The position numbers and the translations under genes were made by a program. Source: Allacma fusca (lineage: Eukaryota > Arthropoda > Collembola > Symphypleona > Sminthuridae). From it: a DNA stretch of 64,000 bases. Below, piece after piece: positions 24,801 to 35,100 of the stretch; positions within the stretch are counted from its first letter, which is position 1; the number at the start of each line of letters is the position of its first letter. Below the pieces are notes generated by a model. It was not told where the DNA came from. It saw only the letters and a program-made list of their open reading frames with translations, and made no database searches. The stretch is taken from the NCBI GenBank assembly GCA_947179485.1, contig OX359249.1, forward strand, positions 12,816,564-12,880,563, written 5' to 3'.

Positions 24801-26656
24801 ACTTAGATCTTCGTCAGCCCGGGTCAAGTCATCTTGCTTTCGCTTTGTTTTTCTTTCAGCGACAATACAAAATAGTTTTGTGTCTACTTTTATTTTATGA
24901 ATGCTGTGAAAGTTTATTGTTTGAATGCTTCCATGTGGTAACTTGGTGAGTGTTCCCAATTGCAATGAAGCGTACACGTGTGGTAGGAATAGACTCTGTA
25001 CATTTGTAAATAAAAACCAGCTTGGCTTGTATTTATAGTAGTTCCTTGCAAAACTCATTTATAGTCAGTCTATGAAATTTTAAAGAAACTATTTGTATGC
25101 TGAGCTGACACAGCTCCGATGGAACATGACTTCCTTGAGATGAAAACAACGTGCACAAACTCAAGTGCAAATAAATAGACAGTTAATGAAAAGAATCCCT
25201 TAGGGAAAATATTGTATGCAGTTGCAAAAAAAAACAAGATGTAAATATTCCGGAGAACTTTTAAATTCCAGAGATCAAAGTGGAAAAAAGGTTCGGAAAT
25301 AGCCAATGAACTGTGTATGCACACCTGCTTTGAAGTATGTAACTCAGAGTTGATTCAAAGGAACGGTAATAATTTGTGAATGATAGAGCATTGTAAAAGT
25401 TCTCACGATCAAATCATACAATTCCCAGGAAAGCCAAGCTCTCAGAAATGAGTGAACCTTTTTTCCTCAAAAAACTTTGTCTTTGAAGTGGAAAGAGTTT
25501 TCAGAATGTATACATTTCTTGTGTAGGGTACAATTTAGAAATAATTATTACTACGGTAATTTCTTATTGAATACTGTAGTAGGATTTAGGCATCTCCATA
25601 CATACTTCCAAATATGTACTATCATTTAAAGTCATTACAACCAAGACTTTGGATTGACTTCATAAAATAAATTGATTTCAATCCTGTTCCCTTGGGGGAA
25701 ATCGGAGATTGGTACAAGTTCTGACGTGGGGAGAGTCTTTTAAGTTTTATTTGTTTCCTCTTAGTTTATATATAATAATTATATATTCTAATACAAAAGA
25801 GGGGATTCTGGAGAACTTGTCTTTCGGGAACTTGTCCCCGAACATGGTTATAAAATACTAGGAATTATTTTTTGATTCATGGGTTATTGCCCTAAGAACT
25901 CCTTCCAAGGAGCTAGACAATGGGTGTACCTTTCTCCCTTGTCGACCCTGATTTCTTTCTGATCACGTTGAGAATGTTTTCTGGGCTACTGAGAATCACT
26001 TGCTCCAGTGATGTGTAGTACGGCTTGTAACATTAACATTGGCGTTGGTTGATTCTATCCTCGATTCTATATTCTTGGGCTGTTTGTTTAAACATCTTGT
26101 ATTGATTTTCTGGGGATACAATCTCTTCTCTTTTCTCTGCTTCCCTTCAATGACAGCCCTTGAGAAAGTTTCCTCTGGCTTAACTCTGTCTGTACTACTA
26201 TCCTATCCGGTTATCCGGTATTGACTAACGTATGAATGCGGAATGTATGTTCCTAACAAGGACTCCGACTGAGTGTGTGTTTTTGATTGTTAATGTTGCA
26301 TGGCGCAGCGCTCTCCCAGGTTTTATTTGTCCCCGGAAGCCACACCAAAAACGGACGGTCAATTAACTAGCTCAAATTTGATTGCTACTTTCAAGAGTGG
26401 AGTTTTCAAAGGGATCGTCGACCAGTTTAACACAGACTTACAGACCAGGATCAAGAAGTTATCTTCCCCTGTGGCCAATGATCCCATCCTCGGTAGCTAT
26501 GACAACAGCTTCACCCGTAGTATCTTCACTCCCAAGGCCAGTACCGGATTCAACTCCAACTCCAAGGAGAACACTAATGGATTGGACTTCTCCAAGCTCC
26601 TGCCACTTGCATTTGCCAATGCTAATTTGAATAATGATTACTTCAACTTTAACTAG
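6769..26656 (+). CDS. Unrecognised modular multi-exon gene, Ala/Gly/Ser-rich protein with alternative 3' ends
   Basis: Gene-level entry. Coding exons seen: 6769-6888, 8252-8437, 10481-10672, 11202-11330, 12355-12507, 15616-15780, 21750-21965, 22103-22345 and 26309-26656. Every internal exon is a multiple of three (40, 62, 64, 43, 51, 55, 72 and 81 codons) and every junction is phase 0, so the chain reads open for 583 residues to TAG at 26654-26656. The exons are visibly richer in G+C than their surroundings. The predicted protein begins acidic. It continues with Ala/Thr/Gly-rich amphipathic helix (exon 2), a GGY-type Gly/Tyr/Ser stretch (exon 3), short hydrophobic helices (exons 4 and 5), a basic helix (exon 6), Gly/Ser linkers and a Ser tract (exons 7 and 8), and an Asn-rich C-terminus. 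I recognise no domain. The start codon is not fixed: a first ATG is at 6799, but the frame is open to the acceptor and upstream exons are likely. No signal peptide is visible. That these exons form one gene is inference from phase and order. Confidence 0.68.
8252..8437 (+). CDS. Exon 2 of the modular gene, amphipathic Ala/Gly/Thr-rich
   Basis: 62 codons, phase 0 at both ends. It opens NVSKTLRMGIKNLGNSA and runs into a repetitive Ala/Gly/Thr/Glu segment such as GVAETAAEAAETGAKSA. The AG at 8250-8251 is the only acceptor between the upstream in-frame stop (8219-8221) and the conserved-looking sequence, though its pyrimidine tract is poor. The donor is AAT|GTGAGC. The pattern of small and charged residues suggests a long amphipathic helix of the kind seen in LEA or perilipin-type proteins. 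That resemblance is compositional only. Confidence 0.7.
10481..10672 (+). CDS. Exon 3 of the modular gene, ends in Gly/Tyr/Ser-rich stretch
   Basis: Acceptor AAATGTAG, first codon GGT (Gly), 64 codons, donor TAT|GTACGA. The N-terminal half continues the helical style of exon 2 (GVANSLSQSTKVLVDTK). The C-terminal half is disordered and contains a GGYSSGGYPSTSY stretch reminiscent of structural or cuticle-like proteins. If the rather weak donor is not used, the frame ends after seven more residues at TAG 10694-10696, giving a possible alternative end. Confidence 0.72.
11202..11330 (+). CDS. Exon 4 of the modular gene, hydrophobic helix
   Basis: Strong acceptor (TTTCTCCTTTAG), first codon GGT, 43 codons, consensus donor CAA|GTAAGA. 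It encodes polar then hydrophobic sequence with FSQAAANTVNFGTQLLNSL and ends VGVAANILQ. This is an amphipathic or weakly hydrophobic helix, too polar for a confident transmembrane call. Confidence 0.75.
11747..11812 (+). CDS. Alternative terminal exon 5a of the modular gene
   Basis: An excellent acceptor (CATTTTATTGCAG) is followed by GGT in phase 0 and 21 codons (GQYYIRRLLIQYQTR then SFPSLT) to TAA at 11810-11812. There is no internal donor, so it can only be a last exon. An AATAAA at 12264-12269 lies downstream and before the next exon (12355). That fits a short isoform of about 230 residues made from exons 1-4 plus this one. Confidence 0.55.
   Translation, partial: GQYYIRRLLIQYQTRSFPSLT
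12264..12269 (+). other. Candidate polyadenylation signal for the exon 5a isoform
   Basis: A canonical AATAAA about 450 bases after the exon 5a stop and about 85 bases before exon 5b. Its position would allow premature 3' end formation. In AT-rich DNA the hexamer also occurs by chance. Confidence 0.3.
12355..12507 (+). CDS. Exon 5b of the modular gene; can read through to a stop at 12621
   Basis: Acceptor ATAG, first codon GGA, 51 codons to donor CAG|GTAGGA. It encodes GTVSTLLSLLNAKGQVVG and a Val/Ala-rich helix ending IFGAVTQ. If the donor is ignored the frame stays open for 37 further codons (beginning VGAAVANSIGQLATNKAN, ending TAYGVPGKY) to TAA 12619-12621. The extension keeps coding-like composition, so both a spliced and an extended terminal form are plausible. 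The extended isoform would be about 297 residues. Confidence 0.72.
14915..14920 (+). other. Candidate polyadenylation signal for the extended exon 5b isoform
   Basis: AATAAA within GACAATAAAAAC, 2.3 kb after the TAA at 12621 and before the next exon at 15616. It would imply a long AT-rich 3' UTR. Chance occurrence cannot be excluded. Confidence 0.2.
15616..15780 (+). CDS. Exon 6 of the modular gene, basic helix
   Basis: Acceptor TACAG, first codon GGT, 55 codons, donor GAG|GTAAAT. It encodes GLARLFIEVLSEARN followed by a Lys/Arg/Ala-rich stretch (KSKAKESKARVMTASGKAL) and ends GIESVHE. It is strongly charged and predicted helical. The frame is open upstream to about 15532, but the composition changes at the acceptor. 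Read-through of the donor would add only three residues. Confidence 0.75.
21750..21965 (+). CDS. Exon 7 of the modular gene, Gly/Ser-rich
   Basis: Acceptor AAATCAG, 72 codons, donor AAC|GTATGA. It begins AAVSFGSQLARVFGDTF, then Gly/Ser-rich linkers (RQGGEGGSGGSP and SRGSGSSSGLSGSGSS) around a short hydrophobic LAQLAQLFSGL segment. It is separated from exon 6 by a 5.97 kb intron in which I see no further convincing phase-0 exon. A stop follows the donor one codon later, so splicing is required here. Confidence 0.75.
22103..22345 (+). CDS. Exon 8 of the modular gene, Ser tract; can read through to a stop at 22381
   Basis: Acceptor TTAATAG, 81 codons to donor CCA|GTAGGT. It starts FAQTVINSKLNLLNGLL, then TGGRPLLNF, then a run of nearly uninterrupted Ser (encoded at about 22200-22250 by TCA/TCC/TCT codons) and more Ser/Pro/Ala-rich sequence. 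If the donor is skipped, 11 further Ser/Pro-type residues lead to TAA 22379-22381, giving an isoform of about 479 residues. AATAAA at 24655-24660 is one possible 3' end for it. Confidence 0.75.
26309..26656 (+). CDS. Terminal exon 9 of the modular gene
   Basis: 115 codons plus TAG, starting RSPRFYLSPEATPKTDG after the AG at 26307-26308, which alone keeps phase 0. The sequence is Ser/Asn/Thr-rich with a helical SGVFKGIVDQFNTDLQTRI segment and ends NLNNDYFNFN. The pyrimidine tract before this acceptor is mediocre. An ATG at 26300 would give MAQ plus the same frame, so a separate single-exon gene of 118 residues is the alternative. Coding-like base composition starts sharply here. Confidence 0.62.
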   Translation, partial: RSPRFYLSPEATPKTDGQLTSSNLIATFKSGVFKGIVDQFNTDLQTRIKKLSSPVANDPILGSYDNSFTRSIFTPKASTGFNSNSKENTNGLDFSKLLPLAFANANLNNDYFNFN

Positions 26657-27530
26657 ATTTTTTCTTAGAAGCACACTACTTAATTTTTTTTTTTTGGTTA
26701 TCCCGAGATCTTTTAGACTTTCTGTTATTAGTGTTGACTTAAATCCATGTTTTTGTACACACAAACACACACACACATACACACTTTGTATGACTTTATG
26801 TAGGGACCAAGGATCAACTCAGTATTTCAACCTAATTTAGTTAAAACTTTTTCAGAATATTTTGTGGGGGGATTCGATTTTTTTTTCGTGGTTGTAGCTC
26901 AAGTGCTATCCAGCTTTTTTTTGCACTGTTTTTAATTCTTTTAGATCATATATCCACCCAATTATATTCTTTAAGAGTAGGTTTTGTTTTGTTAACCATA
27001 GTTTTAGCACTCGCGAAAGTTTTCGTTATTTTTATACGCATGGTTCTTCAGTACTACTGACTTTTATATGGAACGAGAGCGGACTTTGTTGGAGGATCTT
27101 GTGAGAGAATTTGGATAAGATAAGTCAAGGAAGAGATTTTTATTTTACACGTCAAACATTGTTAGGCATGATGATGAGATCCTAGTATATATACTTGGGT
27201 CTGGTCAGATGAGCTTTTTTGAGTTCTGATAGCTTTTGAATTGTTTTTTTATTTACACATTGAGTAAGGATGTGTGAAATCCCCGTATGGGATGTATAAT
27301 GGACCGTATAATGTAAGATGTGTTTAGATTTCAGAGATTTTTCCCTCTGTAAATCTTACTTGTTTCTTTCGCTGGAGTAGGGAATAGTAGGAAATCTATA
27401 AATAAATTTGTTTTGTTGTTTACAAAATACCCGTTGATACTCGGATATGATTGCTGATGTATGGAATATGAATGACGAAGGTTTGCAAGTATTGATTTGT
27501 AAATGTTTATGTAATAAAGTTACACAGGAA
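26657..27530 (+). other. Probable 3' UTR of the modular gene with AATAAA at 27513-27518
   Basis: T-rich sequence follows the TAG, with a CA microsatellite (26760-26777). A canonical AATAAA sits in TGTAATAAAGTTACACAGG at 27513-27518. Nothing coding is seen. The UTR length (about 0.87 kb) is ordinary for animal transcripts. Confidence 0.45.
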
Positions 27531-30500
27531 AATATTTTAAACTTTTATGACTGCCCTACTTTGATCCAGCAATCCCCTTGACGGGTGTTCATTTCTGTTG
27601 GATATGTCATATATGCTGGGCTAGTCCTTCATATTAAAGCTTTTAACTCCAAAGCATACATACATAATTATTACATATGTCCATTTGCCTTTTAGGATTC
27701 CTTGCGTAACACCAATTGGTTATGAAATACATGCTCAAATCCACACAACTTGAACAGTCATTGCTGTCACTTGTACTGCTTCGGTGTATGAATTAACATG
27801 GAATTTGTCCTGGGTTCCTACATGCCATAATATACTTGATCATGGGATTGATACATATGAAAGATTTTGATGGTGTCGTACAAATGATTCACTGTGAAAG
27901 TTGATAGCCGGAAATTTGAGTTACGTGCAATTGTTTAGAGAGACAGCTACTCTACTATTTGTTTGTCAAAAGTGAGCAGGTATACATTTCTTTATTTTGA
28001 CTTTAATCGTGTGAGTAAATCGCACAAACATTCATTTCATAACATGTCCGGAGCAGTCGTTCGAAGAAAAATGTTCATGGAGACCTTCAGACATCCCTTC
28101 TTTATGCATGCTGACCCTGTCGTCAAGAAACATACACACGATCTTTTGTTCAATATAGTATTTATCTATATTTTATATTTTTAAGTTTTTATTAAATATA
28201 ATGCGATATCGTTTTCGTTTATTACTTCTAAACTTGCAAAACACTAGGTAATATATAGATATATATATATATATATAGTACAGTGTGTATTTATGATTAG
28301 AAACAATGATTAGCTATTTTATAAATTTTCCCGGAAATTCAGTTTCCCGTCTCATTTCACACTCCATTTACAATTCTATAGGTTATGCATGTGTCAAATC
28401 CTTTTTGACGTTTTTGTAGAAAAGAACAGGTATATAATAGACAATGATAATTAAAAACACATGAGACATTTAGCACACATTGGTCACATTAACTATATAA
28501 TAGTATTCATTAGACTCTTAGAATAACTGTCGGCCCTGCTCTCATCGTCACCTACTCCATTTAATTTGATTATAGCTTTTGTCCATCTGCTAAACCCATC
28601 CTTGCTCATCGTCATCCTCGGTAGATCCCCCTCGGACTCTACTACATACTCGGGGTAATTTTATAATAATTCTGTGCCTCACAATACCTTCGAGGAAATG
28701 ACTAGCTGCCGGGGGAAAAAATAAGCATAACTATTCTGTAACCACTTGAGATGTGATGTTCTATTTGTAATCCAAAACAGCAACAAAAATATAACTCAGT
28801 TGGCACTCAAAAGTATTAATACAATAACTACTGAACCTGATCATCCCCCTCTAAAAGGGCTCTAATCACGAGGAAAGTCAATCAGAGACTGTGGATAGAA
28901 TTGCATTCATATTTGTTTCCATTTATGTAGTTATTCGTTGGTGATAATTTGCATTAAAATTCCTCCTATTTACTGGCACACATCCACATGTGTCTATATT
29001 TATATGATGACTTAACCCTATGAAATCTACCTTGCATTGGATAGCAAACAAGAACCATTGGTAAGCATATGATTTCCTTTGGAGTATATTTAATTCCTGC
29101 ACACTCATAAATAACTAGTAATTAAATGCTATCCTTAGCACGGTCCTAATTTTACATATGTATTTATATATAATGTGACATAGTAAATTAACCTTAAAGC
29201 GTAAATAATAATAATAATAGTAATAACAACATTTTACCAACCAAAATTTCAGTCTTAGTAATAAAAACCAAATAACAACATGGATAAGAGCCGAGTATTT
29301 TCCTCGTCAAAACCGCACTCAGGTAATAACTAATCCAATCAGGTAGACCTCAAGTCACATGTAAATTAATTCACTTAAATATACCTTAAATTAGACAAAC
29401 TTAATAAAAAGCAGCAGGCTCTGTTGTTCCATTGAGGACGAAAAAAAAACCCCTGGCTGCACTTCCCTAGATACACACCCATACTGTAAATATTGACGTA
29501 AATTAAGTGTCTTTTGTAAACCATGATCGCACATAAATATAAATACATCCACTTCCTCCTCACTCACATCAGTAATTAAATGTATACAATACTAATAATT
29601 ATTATTACTATTAAAAACAAGGGAAAATCCCGACCTCATGGGTGTCCTTACAGTGAAGAATCTTACCGTACATTTATGTACTATTTTAACAAAAACTAAT
29701 TATTTGGTGATCCATACTATGTAACTATTATAATTAGCAACGTTACAAACTCACATTAATGGGATCATAAATCCATTTAATAATATTGTTATATTTCATG
29801 ACCAGAATGCATTCATTAATTGCCTGTTGTAATTAATGAGATAGCATTTGTTTTTAGAATACATTCCCTAGTTTGCCTTCCGTGGATGAGACGGCAATAT
29901 AAATTACATTTTAACAAAACTAATGATTTGATAATTATTTGAGTTATCTCATTCTAAATTCTATTTGGAAGCAACCCAAGTGCAGTCATCTTCAAGACGA
30001 AACTCAATTAATTAGTTGCCTGACGAGCTCATAATAACTGACTTGAAAATATTACCTGTACGTATGTACAGCTATTTACAGGTACACAATAACATGCAAG
30101 TGATTTTTAGTGTAGTGGTTTCACACAGACAAGCAATCCTTTTTTTTTTTGAGGAGTCCTACAATAATTGAACTGCTACACCATTAAAATACTGCTGGGT
30201 AAATAATAATTACATGACACAAGAAAATTTCTTACAGTAGAAGTAGAGACTGGACCACAGAATAACACAACAAAAAACTAAGAACACCTTTGCCACACAA
30301 GTTTCACGGACAGTGTAATAAGTAATTATCTCCCGTTACCCCTACTACTGAAGGTCTCCTAGTCATTTCTTCCTGTATGTCTTGACTCTTGTCTTCTTGA
30401 TTTGCACACCCCTAATTTTTTGTATTATAGAACTCGACGATTCCGAGAAGTAGCTATGTCCACACACTTGTGTCAGTCACACCTCTACAAGTATTAATTA

Positions 30501-31719
30501 TGGAATGACTGAATTCACAGATCATGGTGAGCTGGTAAGACGCTGCTTTGAGTTTTCTTTTTTTTTACGTTATCAGCTGCGTTTGAACAATCCTGGAGCA
30601 GTTGAGCAATAGGTGAAAGTTGATTCATAGTCAAAACATTTCTTTAGAAATACATAAGTACATATTTTGATGGCTAAGTTCTCTGATGTCCATTACTTTC
30701 ATACCGTTTAATTGTTGTAGTAGTATTGTTGAAAATTCGATTATTCCCTGAAGTAAATTGGGTTGTGGTTGTAAGTTCGCAATTATGTACGTACATATAT
30801 AGAATCTATACTTACATGAGGCGTTAAAATTGAACATAATATACTGGACATTGTTAATATTTATACATACTATACAACAGATGGACAAAATTCAATCAAT
30901 CTCATAGCTCAATGATTTTACATTTGTACGGCTTTGCTGTTTTCAATCTATTCTTATAGTAATGCATATACATAAAACACAAACAGTAAGATATAATCTT
31001 GTAGAGTGTAAGTATAGTGTTTTTAGATATATTTTTTTTTCATTAGGGTTTGACTCGTCTACTTCACAGACCTTTGAACTGTCAAAGTAATATTTCGCCC
31101 AACTATACATATATATATATATATATATATAAGTACACACAATCGTGAGAAGCAGTCCACACAACTACTGGATTTCAAGTTATAGACCATAACAGATTAT
31201 AACAGAGAGGAGGGAAAAGGAAATGAAATAAAATTGAAAATGCAGGGCATGAAGAAAAGTATGCCTAGTGTCGCATACAAAGTAGCATTTTGTAATAACA
31301 CACAAATCAAAATACAGGCTTGTAGACGTAAAACATTCGTAATAGAGTTCCAAGAGGTAGGTTATAATTGTTACAACGTTGTTCCTTCCATATCTACATA
31401 TTTAGTCAGGTCAAGAATATACGTATGTACACGAGCAGCTTATTACAGTTACATACATCCCTCTGTGTATGTACATAGACAGACTGCATGGGTGTACCGT
31501 ACAAGCTCCGTGTAGCACATGAAGATACGGGTTTTAAATTCAAAATGTAAACTATATAAAATTGAACGTGTTCCAAGTATACATAATTTAAGGGCCATGT
31601 GAAAGCCCTACAAAATTAATATTCAGCCTCTTGATTTTGGAAATTAGAAAAATCACAGCACTCTCCATCCCATCTCAAAATCATTTCTGGGTGATAATGA
31701 TGATGGCTCTCCGACTCCC
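27531..31719. other. Convergent intergenic region
   Basis: AT-rich DNA between the 3' ends of two convergent genes. It has TA microsatellites at 28250-28278 and 31109-31131, short ATT/ATA repeats near 29205-29222 and several A/T homopolymers. The minus-strand 3' UTR of the Goliath-like gene must occupy the right part. The best signal I see is the variant ATTAAA on the minus strand at 30707-30712. No convincing ORF: the open frame at about 27963-28184 (+) is short and unsupported. Confidence 0.5.
28250..28278. repeat. (TA)n microsatellite
   Basis: Short TA tract. Others lie at 31109-31131, 57681-57700 and 62572-62586. Confidence 0.85.
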
Positions 31720-32187
31720 TCACTTCTTTAGACTCTTAGTAGTTTCATCTTCAATATGGACAGATGATTTTTCAACGGAGGACTCTTCTTGTGAAGGAAT
31801 CTCATTAGATACGCTACTAGGAGTAGTGTTGACTACCTCATTATGACAAGGTGTCACCGACAGAGATTCGACACCGCTTTCGGCTTGACTGGTCACGTGT
31901 TCGGGTTGATGTTCCACAACCGCAACATGGATGGAATTTGAGTCGGAACAGGTTTTTTCTTTCTCTGTCTCAAGCACAGAGCCATTATCTGCTAATGAGA
32001 CAGGCTCCGAACGTTTTGTTTCTGGAGAGACTCCACACATAGGATGAGTCTTTTCAGGAACTCCAGCTGGTTTCTCACTGGAACTCACGGATGATCTTCT
32101 GCTGCCCGATGAATTCATGGTGCTTTTGACGATAGTTTCCACATCGGCTGAATCAACTATACTACCACGGGGTCCAGCGACCACAGT
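31720..32187 (-). CDS. gol: gol exon 10: terminal tail and stop
   Basis: Acceptor TTTCTAG, 155 codons to TGA at 31720-31722. It begins [18 protein letters not shown], then a long Ser/Glu/Thr/Val-rich tail with many acidic and Ser clusters, ending ETTKSLKK. The tail is probably disordered and phosphorylatable. The phase-0 join to exon 9 fits, but the tail itself has no diagnostic domain. Confidence 0.85.
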   Translation of the reverse strand, partial: TVVAGPRGSIVDSADVETIVKSTMNSSGSRRSSVSSSEKPAGVPEKTHPMCGVSPETKRSEPVSLADNGSVLETEKEKTCSDSNSIHVAVVEHQPEHVTSQAESGVESLSVTPCHNEVVNTTPSSVSNEIPSQEESSVEKSSVHIEDETTKSLKK

Positions 32188-35100
32188 CTAGAAACAAATA
32201 GGAATTTCATATTCAATACATATGTATAATTACACCATCCAAACAAATTTTTTACCAGGAATCATCGTCATCAGGGCATTCCACTACACAGTGTCAATCA
32301 TGAAAGGTGACCGTACCTAACGGATTGGAGCAACCCAAAATAAATTCCTTCTCGAAATAAAAAAATCCATCTACCTAATAATGACATATAACTCCGAGGG
32401 CCCAAAATAATTCCAATTTCTTAGGAGCTCTCACGAGGAGCTGTCATCCCTGAACTTTTACCCATTCCTTTTATTTAACGTATCCTAGCAACATTTTTCT
32501 TGTGTGGGTAGCTTTTTGGATAACAAAAACAGGCTCTTTACACAAAACAAATGTGATACGTTCAAATTCGGTCATCACAAAAATCGTTATGGGAGATTCC
32601 TACGGAGTTGGACTGACTTCCTTTTAATTTGTATGATTGCATGTCATAGCATCATAACAGTATTCAGGCTGATGATGGTTCCAGTTCCTTTCATTCCATG
32701 ATATGCATGAAGAAAGGAGACAGCTTCCTCCAAGGATTACAGGGTTAAGCCCCAGCATAATCGATAGTTTTAACACTCCGGACGCGGGCGAAAAGATATA
32801 TCGTGGAATTTTTATCATAAGACAAAGAATAACTCGATACGAATATCACTGTTGCTCCAAGCACCAACTTGGATTAACACATATGTGGTGAGAATACACA
32901 TGTAGAGGATGTACTGTATAGGGGCTGGAGAAGCCAAGGAGGAAACATAAAATGGGCCGGGAAATCGAGGTCAGCCACTTTTCTAAAGCATGCTTCGGGA
33001 ATTCCAGTCAAATCCCCATTACTGGGTATTGGTCCTAAAAGTTCAACTTTCACCAGAGAAACTTACCAGGGATATTAAGGAAGGTTTTCGTATCGACCCG
33101 AGATTTTGTTGGGAGGGAAATGACGATGAAACTGAAGACTGGGGATGTTCGTCCATCTGAGCAGTATGATGGGTTGGGTGATGCGGCTCATGACTTGGAG
33201 AGTCTGTTTCTCGAGATTCTGAGGAATTCATCACGTTGTCATCCAGGTCTAAATGGAGAATACTTTCCTGGCTCCCGGTAAACTGCAGGACCAATAAAAC
33301 CAGCACAAACAAAATAGGTATCGTCATGATGATGATGATGATGACAGCTTCAACTCATAATCACATTAATCTATAGGACTAGCTACCCCTGTAATACTTT
33401 CAGCAGGCAAAAACAACCTACGAACTGCTGACTACTATTAGATTTCTCCTCATCATCAACCCCCCCCCCTCCCCTGTACAGGAGTAAACTTCAACTTTAC
33501 ATGTACTCTCAAATACTAGAATACGACCTAAAAGGAAATCTATTAATTATACTTCATTTAAATCTTGAGTTTCCTTCCATAATAAAATTATTATAACTAG
33601 GTTCTCTACCAAAATGTATGGCAAGGAACGTGACAGAGTTTACAAATCGAATGAGCACAGCAGGAAGAGGAGTCGGTTGTGATTATGAGTAATTACTTTT
33701 TAATTACCGACTTCTCCACAGTAAACAAATATGTTCAAATGAAATTCTAAATACATTTGAGTTATTATTTAGGCTGGTGCGTGGGTGAGTGACTTTCCTC
33801 ACTTCCGCTCCCATCTTAAATACTTTAAAATGATCCTCAAAATGAAATTAAAGCTTTCCAGGTATTCATTTAATTTAATTCGTTTGCAAAAGACTCAAAG
33901 GCTTTTAGTTTCAGCGGTAGTGCCAAGACCAGTAAAACTACTTACTGTGAATTATTTTAATTCCATGCCCCTTTACAAAGGGGAGATGAAGTTGAAGACA
34001 GTTCCAGGAACTGTTATGCATACTACTCGGGCTAGGAAACTATAGAAGTCCTAACAGAAATAATCTTCTAAAATTCTTTTTGATGTGACGTACGAAATCG
34101 TATTTAGTTTTCAAAGGAACTCCAAAAGTTGAAAGAAATTAATTATTTACTCTGACTGTACCTCATAAATTCTGATACAACATTGACTTATCTCGGTCTC
34201 AGGCACTTCTGGTAACTACTTATAATTTAAAAGTGTTCCTGAATTAGTTTTTCTATTTGCTTACTCTCTCTCGTAAGCTAAATCTGCTGTTACATTTGAT
34301 TACATAAACTACCAGTTTTGGTAGAAAAACAACCAATTTGTATTTAAAGGAGTAGTACTAAAATCAATGGAGTTTCCTTAGAATTCGTAAAAACTTCCAG
34401 AAAATAAAATACCTCCAACTTCAGCATGTCATTTAAATAAATAATAGATGACTTTAGGTTGGAGACATGGTGCACCCTTTATTCCATCGAATCGTATGGT
34501 CATTTTGTGAAATTAAATATTTAAAATGACAGAATTCAGCCCGTGAGGACAGCACCCCACATGAATCCTGATATTTTTCTTCTACATGAAAAAAAGGAGT
34601 TGGAAAGATTCTAATTACTCCCAGGGTAAAGCATATGGAACTTTCAAATCTAAATTTTAATGGATTTTCTTGTAATCATCATTTCCTGATAAGAGACAAA
34701 GTGTAGTTGCGGAAAAATTTAGGAGCAAGGCACAGTGTCGTTTTTCCTACATCTCCCATCCTCATTTGCGGTGAGGCCGAGTCAGAGTCTGAATTAAATA
34801 TAAGTCCTGTGCACACAACACTGCATCTCTAATGTACATTTACTTTAGTAGTAGGAATTCCCTTGTAACTATGCGAAGGGAGACTTTCAAGAAGCTGGGA
34901 CATGTTTACTGTAGTGCCTCTGCATTCTTCATAAAGCCTGACGAGATCCTGAACCGCTATCAGCATCAAACTCCAAAAAGTACACTTGTACACACACACC
35001 AAATTAATTATCTTGCATTTCCTCATTAAATAATATATTTACTCTCCAACTCCTATCTCCTTTCCTCTCGGCTAAGTTAAAATTCACTTTAGCTCAGATT

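Noticed and set aside
33785-34045. 86-codon basic + strand frame inside gol intron 8
   Set aside because: No ATG in good context or transcription signal, and the length is within chance expectation. Composition is Lys/Leu-rich as expected for AT-rich DNA.
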